NCBI GenBank assembly: GCA_021793055.1
Contig: JAJYTL010000069.1
Span: forward strand, 1-12,451
Reading direction: 5' to 3'
Length of the DNA stretch: 12,451 bases
From: Pseudomonadota bacterium
Lineage (GTDB): Bacteria > Pseudomonadota > Alphaproteobacteria > Ferrovibrionales > Ferrovibrionaceae
Positions 6,275 through 12,451 of the stretch are shown here, piece after piece. Each line of letters begins with the position of its first letter. Within the stretch, counting starts at the first letter, position 1. A program made the position numbers and the translations under genes. Under the pieces are notes generated by a model that worked only from the letters and a program-made list of their open reading frames with translations, had not been told where the DNA came from and ran no database searches.

Positions 6275-7225
6275 TTATCCGCCATCCTTGATGCTCCGCC
6301 GGATACCCACGAAAAATCTGCCGAACGACCTGATCGGGGATGCCGCAGCATCCGCGCCATCGCGCGACGCCATTTTGGTACCCGTAACCGGGCGTCCCCA
6401 GGGCTCGGCGAAGCCAAAGGGGAGATGACGACCGTCGCGATGGAAGAACCGGCCATTAGGCCCACTTGGCGAGTGTGCGAGAAGCGCCAGTGCCATTGGC
6501 ACCGCAGCAAAGGGGCTAATGGTTGAGCCTTGGTTCATCTCCGTTTTTGCCTCGCCGGGAACCAGAACGTTGACCTGCACATCACGGTCAGGAAATCGGT
6601 CGGCAATTTCGGTGGCGAAGGACACACTGAGACTATTCAGGGCCGCCTTTGAGACATTATAGGGACCAAAGCCGGACGTCGCCGCCCAAGCCGCCTCTGA
6701 CGACACGAAGAGGACGCGCATCGATCGGCCCTTTACCAAGAGCGGCAGCGCGGCGCGCGTGACCAGCCAGGAGCCGGTCACATTCGTCTCCATCAGCTCC
6801 CGCCAAGCCGGCGGCTCGCCGTCCGCGAGCGGCCAATCGCCGGGGAACTGCGGCAGCGCCGCGTTGTTCACCAAGCCGTGTAGTTGAAGAACCGCTCCGC
6901 GGATCGCCTCGGCGGCGGCCGTTACCTGGTTAACATCGGCAACATCAACGGGAACGACATGGCAGCGCTGAACCGGAATGCCTAATGCCGAAATCGTCGA
7001 AAGACTCTCGTCGAGAACCGATCGGCGGCGGCCACTGAGAAAGACTTCCGCGCCCGCTGCTGCCAGGGCGGCAGATACCGCCCGGCCATAGCCCGTTCCG
7101 GCGCCGGTTACCCAGAACGCTTGACCACGAAGGCTCTCCCAGTGTTCCTTGCTTAAGCCGAAGCGATGTTGGCGCCAGTCCCTTGGCGGCAAATCCTGGT
7201 CGACGACCGAATTCACAGCGACCAC
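6275..7225 (-). CDS. Short-chain dehydrogenase/reductase
   Basis: The 316-residue protein is a classical SDR. Residues 1-33 are an extra leader ('LSKEHWESLRG' before the first strand); then come the cofactor motif T-G-x3-G-x-G ('TGAGTGYG', 40-47), 'GRRR' (65-68), the 'VNNAA' strand (119-123), Asn148, Ser175/Ser176, and the catalytic Y-x3-K ('YNVSK', Tyr189, Lys193). After 'LVPGEAKTEM' the C-terminus runs longer than a minimal SDR, ending in a basic tail from about 280. SDRs oxidise or reduce hydroxyl/keto groups with NAD(P)H; here the substrate may be a nucleotide sugar or the product of the radical SAM enzyme (inference). GTG 7225 starts 17 bases after the stop of the upstream gene, so the two are probably co-transcribed; the ribosome binding site is weak and GTG 7216 is an alternative. 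It does not carry the shared module. Confidence 0.88.
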   Translation of the reverse strand: MVAVNSVVDQDLPPRDWRQHRFGLSKEHWESLRGQAFWVTGAGTGYGRAVSAALAAAGAEVFLSGRRRSVLDESLSTISALGIPVQRCHVVPVDVADVNQVTAAAEAIRGAVLQLHGLVNNAALPQFPGDWPLADGEPPAWRELMETNVTGSWLVTRAALPLLVKGRSMRVLFVSSEAAWAATSGFGPYNVSKAALNSLSVSFATEIADRFPDRDVQVNVLVPGEAKTEMNQGSTISPFAAVPMALALLAHSPSGPNGRFFHRDGRHLPFGFAEPWGRPVTGTKMASRDGADAAASPIRSFGRFFVGIRRSIKDGG

Positions 7226-7242
7226 GGCCGCACCGTCGAGAT

Positions 7243-10200
7243 CTATTTGCCTCCAGCCAGATCGCGCTGCAATACGCCGACGCGCTCTAGAATCACGTGC
7301 TCGACGACATCACGGGAAACGTCGCGCACGACCTCGGGCAGCTCCAGCGCATCGACCTCGACCAGATCGATGTCCCCGAGGGAGCGAGGAAGCCCGTAAA
7401 TCCAGCCCTCGTAACTGACTAGGCGATATCCTTCGAGTTCACCGAGTTGAACCGGTTTCTGTGAAATATCACCCGCCGGCCCACTGCCGTGACGGGGCAC
7501 TTCAACGTCAGCAAATTGCTTTGGCGCGACCGCGTCCCGAATGCGGTCGAGTACCGATCGCGCACTACCGCCCACGATGACACCGGGCAGAAAGCCGACC
7601 TCGCCCGTTGTCCAATTGACGTCGAGGCCGTGCGGCAAGCCGTAGAACTCCCCATCGAACTGCACCAGATTATAATTGCCGATAGTTTGCAGAAGTTCGG
7701 GCACCGCACCGACCGTAATCACCGACCGAATCATCCAGGTTGCACCGCCAACGGTGACGCCGCTCGAAGGGCGCTGATTTCTTTTCGCCGAACGCGCCCG
7801 GAGACCGGCAATGGCGCCTTTCGCCAGCGCCTTCAGCACCAATGGCCGCATGAGCAACCGCGCGCGACTGCCACGCGAGTGCTTGCGTTCCTCCGTCAAG
7901 ACTGCGAACAACTCGTTTCGGGCGCTAGCGGGGAGGCTATCTGCATAGTCGTCCCAAAGCTGGCGAAGCGTCAGATTCCGCTTACGCGGAATAAGACCGC
8001 GTTCCGTCGCCGGCATGGCATAAGTCTCGCCTTTGAAGGAGAAGATGACCGGATGCTCGGGCGCCGCGCCGAGTTGCTCCTCCCCTAGGAAACTTCCGGC
8101 CCGCATATAACCGCCAAACGCACGTTGGCGCTTCCTTGGATCAAAGTGACCGCGCGAATTCGCCCATTCGGTAGCAAGCCTGATCGCAGCATTAAGTTCT
8201 GCCTCGGTTGCGGCATCGATCACGCCGTCCCGCCCAGCTTCAAGCGTTGCGACATCGACCTCGCCAAGCGCCGCAGGTACGCCGAGAAATCTATCGCCGC
8301 GGCGATAAATTCTGTGGCTCTCAACGGTCCGGATCGGCGCTACTGTCGCCGCCTCAACGTCCCCTGTGCGTCGAATCTTAATACCGCCCGCACCGTCCAG
8401 ATCGGTTTCAACCGCCTCGATAATACGCTGCGCCCAGGGGCCAACTGGAAATTCAGCCGCAATAAGCGCTCGCACGATGCGCTCAAACCGCTGTTTGCGC
8501 ACGTGGCCGTCGATATAGGGCCCCTCGCTGTACCAGTGCTCGGCTGGAATGACGCGCGGGTACTTTGCGTAGAGCTCGTCGCGCGGCAGACGAAAATGAA
8601 TGCCATGCGCTTCTGGATCAATCCAGTAGACGCTGCCATTGATTAAGATTAGGGGATTAATATTCGCCAGTCGGCCGATATAATTCCGGTTCTTGAGAAT
8701 CAGTTCAATCCCCTCTTCGGTATCCGCATCGGTTTCCCCAGGCACCCCGATAACCCAGTTAACCTCCGTAAAGATGCCGCACTCCCAGCAATCCTTGAGA
8801 TTCTGCGAGATCATATCGGTGGTGTAGCCCTTTTTCTGTAGGCGTAGCGTATTCGCAGAGAAGGCGTCGACGCCGAACCGCAGCGCCACGAAACCTGCGT
8901 CGTGCAATTTCTGGTAGAAGGCGCGATCGCTCTTTTTGTGAATACGGAGCTGCCCGGTGAGCTTAACCTTGATGTCTCGACGAATGATCTCGTTACAGAT
9001 GTCGAGTACCTTCTCCGGCATGCCGTTCAGGTCGCTCTCGTTAAACATGAACAACGAGCAGCCCTGATTGGCGAGCCATTCAAGCTCGTCAACGAAGTTC
9101 TTGGCGGAGCGAATTCGCCAGTAGAACCGCTCCGCGCAAAACGTACAACGAGACCAGCGACAGCCACGGCTAGCGATAACCGGGGTGAGCTGGTATCCGT
9201 TGAAGTTGCGATAGATCGAAAGATCGAACCACTCGTAACGGGGGAAGTCGAGCTTATCGAGATCCTGGGGCATCGGCGCCGGAATGAAACGGCGGCCAGG
9301 GCTATCATAGCGCGATAGGACGCCAGGAACGCCCCTCGGGCATTCTCCCCGCGCCAAGGCCTCGACAAGCGGGCCGACGGTAAGGTCGGCCTCGCCGATG
9401 CACATATAGTCGGCCTCTGGAAATGCGCGGAGGCCGACATCGGCGTTGTAGCAGCTGAAGCCCCCGACTAGCACCACGATATCAGGCAAAGCCGCCTTGA
9501 CACGCTGCACCAACTCGCGTGAGAGCGCCTCATTGCACTCCTGGATCGAGAGCCCGAGAACTTTTGGCCGGGCGGCGATAATCGCTTGCGCCGCCTCTTC
9601 GATCAGCGGCCTGAAATAATCAACGACCGGACCTTCATTCCAAAGGTCGTAGTGCTCGGCCTGCCAAGGATCAACGGGCATATCGCGCCCATCCGCCAAG
9701 GTAACGGTACCGCCGATATCGAACAGCCGGTGCATGTGAAACCGGTGATAGGCCACAATATCGAGATCGAAGGTTTGAAAATGGACGCCGGCCCGCTTGA
9801 GCGCGTTATGAACGTACCCTAGCCCGTTCGGCATCAGAGCAAGGTTACGCGCCGGGCAGTCGATCAGAAGCATTTCCAATCCCGCTTCTATGAGGACTTC
9901 CGGAATCGGGATTGGATAGATGTTACGTTGAACTGGCGACCACGCCTGATCAGGGATCAGCGTCGGGGAGACCTGTCTCGCGTGCTCCGGCCCGAGGACT
10001 TCGACCCATCCGCCGAGGCGCCGTTCCAATTGCGCGCGGCGGAAGGCAGATATTTCGGCATGGAAGACCACCTTGGCCTCAGCCGGAATCTCCTCTAGCT
10101 TGAAAGGCGGTAAGCCTTCAGGCAGCGCGGACCCGTCCGGCATCGGCTGCCCCTTGAGAATCGCGAGCGCATGGTCCTGGAGCGCAGGCGTTACCGTCAG

Positions 10201-10404
10201 CAGTGCGGTGATAAATTCTGGATTGCCGTAAATGACCAATCCCGCCCGGGTGAGAAGATCGGCACCGAGCGCGGCGAGAAGATCAGGGTGCTTTGCGACC
10301 CGATCATGACCAAAGCACTGCCAAGCACTGAAGGCGACTCGATGCCCCTGGATCTCCTGCCTGCGCTTACCGTCAGTAAGCCGAATTAGGACTTGATCAG
10401 TCAT
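7243..10404 (-). CDS. Large B12-binding-like radical SAM enzyme with three C-terminal shared modules
   Basis: The 1053-residue protein has four parts. Residues 1-160 are an N-terminal region I do not recognise. Residues about 175-365 resemble a cobalamin-binding Rossmann domain ('VLGLSIQECN', 'VVLVGGFSCYNAD', 'YMCIGEADLTV'), but no DxHxxG histidine motif is visible. The radical SAM core is about 405-600: 'ASRGCRWSRCTFCAERF' gives C415-x4-C420-x2-C423, one residue longer than the common C-x3-C-x2-C; 'FMFNESDLNG' and 'NWVIGVPGETDADT' are typical later elements. Residues 690-1053 hold three clear copies of the shared module and possibly a fourth degenerate one near 786-800. Members of this superfamily methylate carbon or phosphorus centres or rearrange rings; substrate unknown. 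ATG 10404 is preceded by AAGGGG at suitable spacing. The SDR follows after 17 bases. Both B12-type and SPASM enzymes in one glycan locus is unusual. Confidence 0.9.
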   Translation of the reverse strand: MTDQVLIRLTDGKRRQEIQGHRVAFSAWQCFGHDRVAKHPDLLAALGADLLTRAGLVIYGNPEFITALLTVTPALQDHALAILKGQPMPDGSALPEGLPPFKLEEIPAEAKVVFHAEISAFRRAQLERRLGGWVEVLGPEHARQVSPTLIPDQAWSPVQRNIYPIPIPEVLIEAGLEMLLIDCPARNLALMPNGLGYVHNALKRAGVHFQTFDLDIVAYHRFHMHRLFDIGGTVTLADGRDMPVDPWQAEHYDLWNEGPVVDYFRPLIEEAAQAIIAARPKVLGLSIQECNEALSRELVQRVKAALPDIVVLVGGFSCYNADVGLRAFPEADYMCIGEADLTVGPLVEALARGECPRGVPGVLSRYDSPGRRFIPAPMPQDLDKLDFPRYEWFDLSIYRNFNGYQLTPVIASRGCRWSRCTFCAERFYWRIRSAKNFVDELEWLANQGCSLFMFNESDLNGMPEKVLDICNEIIRRDIKVKLTGQLRIHKKSDRAFYQKLHDAGFVALRFGVDAFSANTLRLQKKGYTTDMISQNLKDCWECGIFTEVNWVIGVPGETDADTEEGIELILKNRNYIGRLANINPLILINGSVYWIDPEAHGIHFRLPRDELYAKYPRVIPAEHWYSEGPYIDGHVRKQRFERIVRALIAAEFPVGPWAQRIIEAVETDLDGAGGIKIRRTGDVEAATVAPIRTVESHRIYRRGDRFLGVPAALGEVDVATLEAGRDGVIDAATEAELNAAIRLATEWANSRGHFDPRKRQRAFGGYMRAGSFLGEEQLGAAPEHPVIFSFKGETYAMPATERGLIPRKRNLTLRQLWDDYADSLPASARNELFAVLTEERKHSRGSRARLLMRPLVLKALAKGAIAGLRARSAKRNQRPSSGVTVGGATWMIRSVITVGAVPELLQTIGNYNLVQFDGEFYGLPHGLDVNWTTGEVGFLPGVIVGGSARSVLDRIRDAVAPKQFADVEVPRHGSGPAGDISQKPVQLGELEGYRLVSYEGWIYGLPRSLGDIDLVEVDALELPEVVRDVSRDVVEHVILERVGVLQRDLAGGK
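7375..8316 (-). repeat. Three copies of the shared C-terminal module in the large radical SAM protein
   Basis: Copies encode 'HRIYRRGDRFLGVPAALG' (8263-8316, then EVDV), 'YNLVQFDGEFYGLPHGLD' (7621-7674) and 'YRLVSYEGWIYGLPRSLG' (7375-7428, then DIDL). They align without gaps. The last two are followed 11-12 residues later by 'LPGV' and 'LPEV'. A weaker match, 'FSFKGETYAMPATERG', lies near residues 788-803. The copies are separated by basic, low-complexity-like linkers, so the tail reads as beads on a string. Confidence 0.72.
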
Positions 10405-10428
10405 GCCAGCACACCCCTTAGATGAAAG

Positions 10429-10441
10429 CCGACTTGGTCGG
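10429..10441. repeat. Inverted repeat in the leader of the large radical SAM gene
   Basis: CCGAC-TTG-GTCGG is a perfect 5-base stem with a 3-base loop, 24 bases before ATG 10404 and just upstream of the AAGGGG ribosome binding site. It could form a hairpin in the leader RNA and affect translation or bind a regulator. The rest of the 147-base gap also holds the palindrome CTTCGCGAAG (10499-10508) and GGTGA-CTAA-TCACC (10534-10547), the latter just past the TIR-like stop; none has a T-run. Confidence 0.3.
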
Positions 10442-10551
10442 AAGCATGTTAATACAAGCGGGACAAGGAGTAGCCCATCCGCCGTAACCTGTATCGGACT
10501 TCGCGAAGGGCAACAGGCGGCTCGGTTGCAATCGGTGACTAATCACCCTCC

Positions 10552-11007
10552 TCACCCAGCTACAGCCGCACCGGGCCTGTGCAGGAAATTCTCAAGAATT
10601 TCAGCTGATTGGGCGCCATCCCAGGGCAGAGGCGCAACGATCCTATGGCGCAACTCGGCGGGAAACGCCGCCACCGCCTCGCCGACTGCTGGAAGGCCGA
10701 AGACGGGCTTACCATGCTGGGCCGCGTATTCCAGCTCGATATCAAGCCACTTGCGAGCGCTACCCAGGCGATACACTCCGGCGAGCAAAACCACCGCGTC
10801 AGCGGGAATGATCTGCGTCTCCAGCCACTCTCGAATAAAGCGCCCACCGACGTCGGTGTTAGCATCCATTGCCGGATCGTGCCACGGAACTGAGAAATTT
10901 CGCCACGAAAGATCGTTGACGGCATCAAACATTGCCGCCGCTTGGGTCCAATCCGCGTGATAGCGCCACGCGTGGGTGAGGAAGAGATCGCAGCTATAAC
11001 GCGCCAT
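10552..11007 (-). CDS. Stand-alone TIR-like protein (DUF1863/ThsB-like family)
   Basis: The 151-residue protein is a single TIR-like domain. Visible marks are 'YSCDLFLTHAWRYHADW' (4-20; strand A with the H-x-W/Y feature), 'LSWRNFSVPWHDP' (33-45), 'LETQIIPADAVVLLAGVY' (62-79), then 'KWLDIELEYAAQHGKPVFG' (86-104) with Glu91 in the helix where TIR-like proteins often keep a conserved glutamate. This is the pattern of the DUF1863 family, whose members include ThsB of the Thoeris anti-phage system, which makes a nucleotide signal. No ThsA-like effector (SIR2/SLOG, Macro) is visible in the window, so Thoeris function cannot be claimed; many family members stand alone with unknown roles. ATG 11007 has a weak GGGCGAG site upstream. 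It lies between the exporter and the radical SAM gene, same strand, with its own promoter region. Confidence 0.82.
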   Translation of the reverse strand: MARYSCDLFLTHAWRYHADWTQAAAMFDAVNDLSWRNFSVPWHDPAMDANTDVGGRFIREWLETQIIPADAVVLLAGVYRLGSARKWLDIELEYAAQHGKPVFGLPAVGEAVAAFPAELRHRIVAPLPWDGAQSAEILENFLHRPGAAVAG

Positions 11008-11077
11008 GTACTCGCCCGCCGTTGCTATTGCCTGCCATCAGCATGCTCCACATTGGCGCAACCACATAAACTACCTG

Positions 11078-11105
11078 ATATTATTATAATTATCTGTTTG
11101 AGCAA
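11078..11105 (-). promoter_or_regulatory. AT-rich promoter candidate for the TIR-like gene
   Basis: On the minus strand TTGCTC (11105-11100), a 16-base spacer and TAATAT (11083-11078) form a good sigma70-like pair inside a markedly AT-rich patch of about 70 bases, the most AT-rich stretch of the window. Transcription would start near 11071, giving a leader of about 64 bases before ATG 11007. The rest of the 272-base gap shows no gene; a 5-base stem at 11210-11231 is too weak to call a terminator. Confidence 0.5.
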
Positions 11106-11279
11106 TTTATCATTGTTATTATGATGGCGCAATTGGGGGCGGGGACGCTTCGCCGATCGCCCCGTTCACCGCGTGGCCGGGGTACGCTAGGGTGCTGCAG
11201 ACTCTTGACAGGCATCTTTAAGTCTTTGCCTGAACAATTCGACGTGACTTTTCTCTGCCCATGGGGCGCACTCCACCCC

Positions 11280-12050
11280 TCACCCAATTCCGTCAATCTT
11301 TTCCCATTCGTCGACCGGCAAATAGGCTTTAAGCACGTCGTCAGGCGTGCCATCGGCCATGATGCGGCCCTGGTCCAACCAGATGACTCGATTGCACCAT
11401 TCCTTGATGACGCTGGCCGAATGGCTCGAAAGGACGAGAATATCCGCGCCGCGCACGATGGTTTCGAGGCGGTGTCGCGCCTTGTCCATGAAGCTGGCGT
11501 CACCGGCCAGAATCCACTCGTCCATGATCAGGATTTCAGGGTGGACTGCGGTTGCGAGGCCAAAGCCAAGGCGAACCGTCATGCCGGAGGAATAGGTTCG
11601 CACAGGAATATCGATGAACTGCTCGAGCTCAGAGAACTCGACCACGTCCTTTTCCAGCTCTTCCACTTCTGTGCGGGACAATTTCTTATAGAGTCCGAAT
11701 AGGCGGATATTTTCGCGACCCGTCAGGTCCATATTTAAACCCTGGCTCGGATCGAGAAGCGCTGTCGACCGCCCACGCATTGAAAGCGCCCCCTTAACCG
11801 GCTCATAGATACCCGCCAGGGCGCGCAAAAGAGTGGTCTTTCCGGCACCGTTCGCGCCAATTAGACCGAGACGATCGCCAGGCCTCAAGGTGAACGACAC
11901 GTCCCGCAGTGCCTGCACCACGAGACGCTGCCTGCGATCCTTGCTCAAGCGGCTTTTCGCCACCGATAGCATGGCTTTTTTCAGACTGCGGCTCTCCGCG
12001 TGATAGAGCGGAAAGTCGATCGAAAGATCAGAAGCGACGATGCCGACCAT
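11280..12050 (-). CDS. ABC-2 polysaccharide exporter ATP-binding subunit (Wzt/KpsT type)
   Basis: The 256-residue ATPase powers export of a surface polysaccharide or lipid-linked glycan across the inner membrane together with the permease encoded just upstream. Walker A is 'GANGAGKT' (65-72), the Q-loop region 'LLDPSQGLNMDLTGREN' (98-114), the ABC signature reads 'YSSGM' (153-157), Walker B 'LIMDE' (174-178) followed by the Wzt-type 'AGDASFMDKA' (182-191), and the switch histidine is His210 ('LVLSSHSASV'). The N-terminal 50 residues, with an insertion before the first core strand, are normal for this subfamily. It ends soon after the nucleotide-binding domain, so it lacks the C-terminal carbohydrate-binding domain seen in Wzt proteins that recognise a capped chain end. 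ATG 12050 lies 5 bases after the permease stop; longer upstream extensions overlap the permease and are not real. Confidence 0.93.
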   Translation of the reverse strand: MVGIVASDLSIDFPLYHAESRSLKKAMLSVAKSRLSKDRRQRLVVQALRDVSFTLRPGDRLGLIGANGAGKTTLLRALAGIYEPVKGALSMRGRSTALLDPSQGLNMDLTGRENIRLFGLYKKLSRTEVEELEKDVVEFSELEQFIDIPVRTYSSGMTVRLGFGLATAVHPEILIMDEWILAGDASFMDKARHRLETIVRGADILVLSSHSASVIKEWCNRVIWLDQGRIMADGTPDDVLKAYLPVDEWEKIDGIG

Positions 12051-12055
12051 GAGCG

Positions 12056-12451
12056 TCAGACCCAGAACGCGATGCGACCGCGCATCCGCGCGAAGATCAG
12101 CGCCGTCGCAACCGCCAAAAGGCCAGTGAAAAGTAGCGCCACGGCCCATGCGAGAAACCCGATATGATGGCCCAGGATCGGCGCCCGAACGATATGGAGC
12201 AAGGCATAAAAGGGATTTAGGGCAAGGATAGTCGTAATCACCGAATGACCCTTGATCAGGTCCAATTGCCACATGATCGGTGTCCCGAAAAAGACCACTT
12301 GCAGGAAGCTTTGGATAATCTGCGGAACATCGCGAAACCGCGTACAGAAAATCCCGAACAGCAATGACATCAGGAAGCCATCGATCAGCCAGATCATAAA
12401 GCCAGGGATGGCGAGGAACATGAACTTGGTTAGCGGCAGTCGGAAAACGGC
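12056..12451 (-). CDS. ABC-2 polysaccharide exporter permease (Wzm/KpsM type), 5' end beyond window
   Basis: Only the last 131 residues are present; the frame is open to the right edge. The fragment shows membrane segments and family marks: 'CTRFRDVPQIIQSFLQVVFF' and 'GTPIMW', matching the conserved RD-x-x-Q-I-x-x-x-x-L-Q and TPI-x-W elements of ABC-2 polysaccharide permeases, then 'LNPFYALLHIVRAPILG' and a final helix ending 'IAFWV'. It forms the transmembrane channel partnered with the ATPase that starts 5 bases downstream. Such exporters handle O-antigens, capsules and related glycans. Confidence in the family is high; the particular glycan is unknown. Confidence 0.93.
   Translation of the reverse strand, partial: AVFRLPLTKFMFLAIPGFMIWLIDGFLMSLLFGIFCTRFRDVPQIIQSFLQVVFFGTPIMWQLDLIKGHSVITTILALNPFYALLHIVRAPILGHHIGFLAWAVALLFTGLLAVATALIFARMRGRIAFWV

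Noticed and set aside
7489..8646. Plus-strand open frames of 199 and 173 codons
   Set aside because: Antisense to the repeat-bearing tail of the large radical SAM gene; no motifs and no start signals.
10405..10551. Three small palindromes as terminators or operators
   Set aside because: Stems are only 5 bases and no T-run follows on either strand; I list one as a low-confidence repeat but do not call terminators.
10552..11007. Calling the TIR-like gene a Thoeris system
   Set aside because: No ThsA-type effector gene is present in the window, so only the domain family can be supported.
12051..12272. Upstream extension of the exporter ATPase by 74 codons
   Set aside because: The extension overlaps the permease in another frame and has no domain; the family start fits ATG 12050.
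1..12451. CRISPR array, tRNA or rRNA genes, insertion sequence ends
   Set aside because: I found no regularly spaced direct repeats, no cloverleaf-like or rRNA-like segments and no transposase frame by eye.

Overview
The window looks like part of a cell-surface glycan biosynthesis and export locus from an alphaproteobacterium. The evidence is the gene content (ABC-2 polysaccharide exporter, several glycosyltransferases, a sugar-type short-chain dehydrogenase), the mostly high G+C coding style, and family-level resemblance; Rhodospirillales is my best guess but is inference only. All genes but one lie on the minus strand, so the biological order runs from the right edge to the left edge.

Layout from right to left. 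(a) 12451-11280: the C-terminal part of an ABC-2 polysaccharide permease (Wzm/KpsM type), cut by the window edge, followed after 5 bases by a short ATPase (Wzt/KpsT type). (b) 11007-10552: a stand-alone TIR-like protein (DUF1863/ThsB-like family) with an AT-rich promoter region in front of it. (c) 10404-7243: a 1053-residue protein with a B12-binding-like domain, a radical SAM core and a long C-terminal region holding three copies of a short repeat module; 17 bases later comes a short-chain dehydrogenase (7225-6275). (d) 6047-6247, plus strand: a small cysteine-rich protein resembling the CWC family, the only plus-strand gene I accept. (e) 5902-4490: a GT-B-like glycosyltransferase whose C-terminus carries two copies of the same module. 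(f) 4305-2968: a radical SAM/SPASM protein with one copy of the module and a probable frameshift close to its end. (g) 2829-1427: a VTT/DedA-like membrane protein and a family 2 glycosyltransferase overlapping by ATGA, with a good sigma70-type promoter upstream. (h) 1081-1: a polytopic membrane protein, open through the left edge and resembling GT-C glycosyltransferases.

The most interesting signal is the shared module. Three enzymes of different fold (B12-type radical SAM, SPASM radical SAM, GT-B-like transferase) end in copies of a segment of about 18 residues of the form [Y/F/H/C]-[N/R/H]-[I/L]-V-x-x-x-G-x-x-x-x-x-[P/A]-x-x-L-G, often followed by x-x-D-L. This suggests a common docking or ligand-binding element holding the enzymes of one pathway together. 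I do not recognise it as a named domain.

Working model (inference): the radical SAM enzymes and the dehydrogenase make or modify an unusual building block, the GT-B-like enzyme transfers it, and the ABC-2 exporter moves the finished glycan out. The VTT protein, family 2 transferase and GT-C-like protein would form a second module that loads a sugar on polyprenyl phosphate and adds it to the glycan on the outer face of the inner membrane. G+C content varies sharply between blocks, as expected for a mosaic surface-polysaccharide island.
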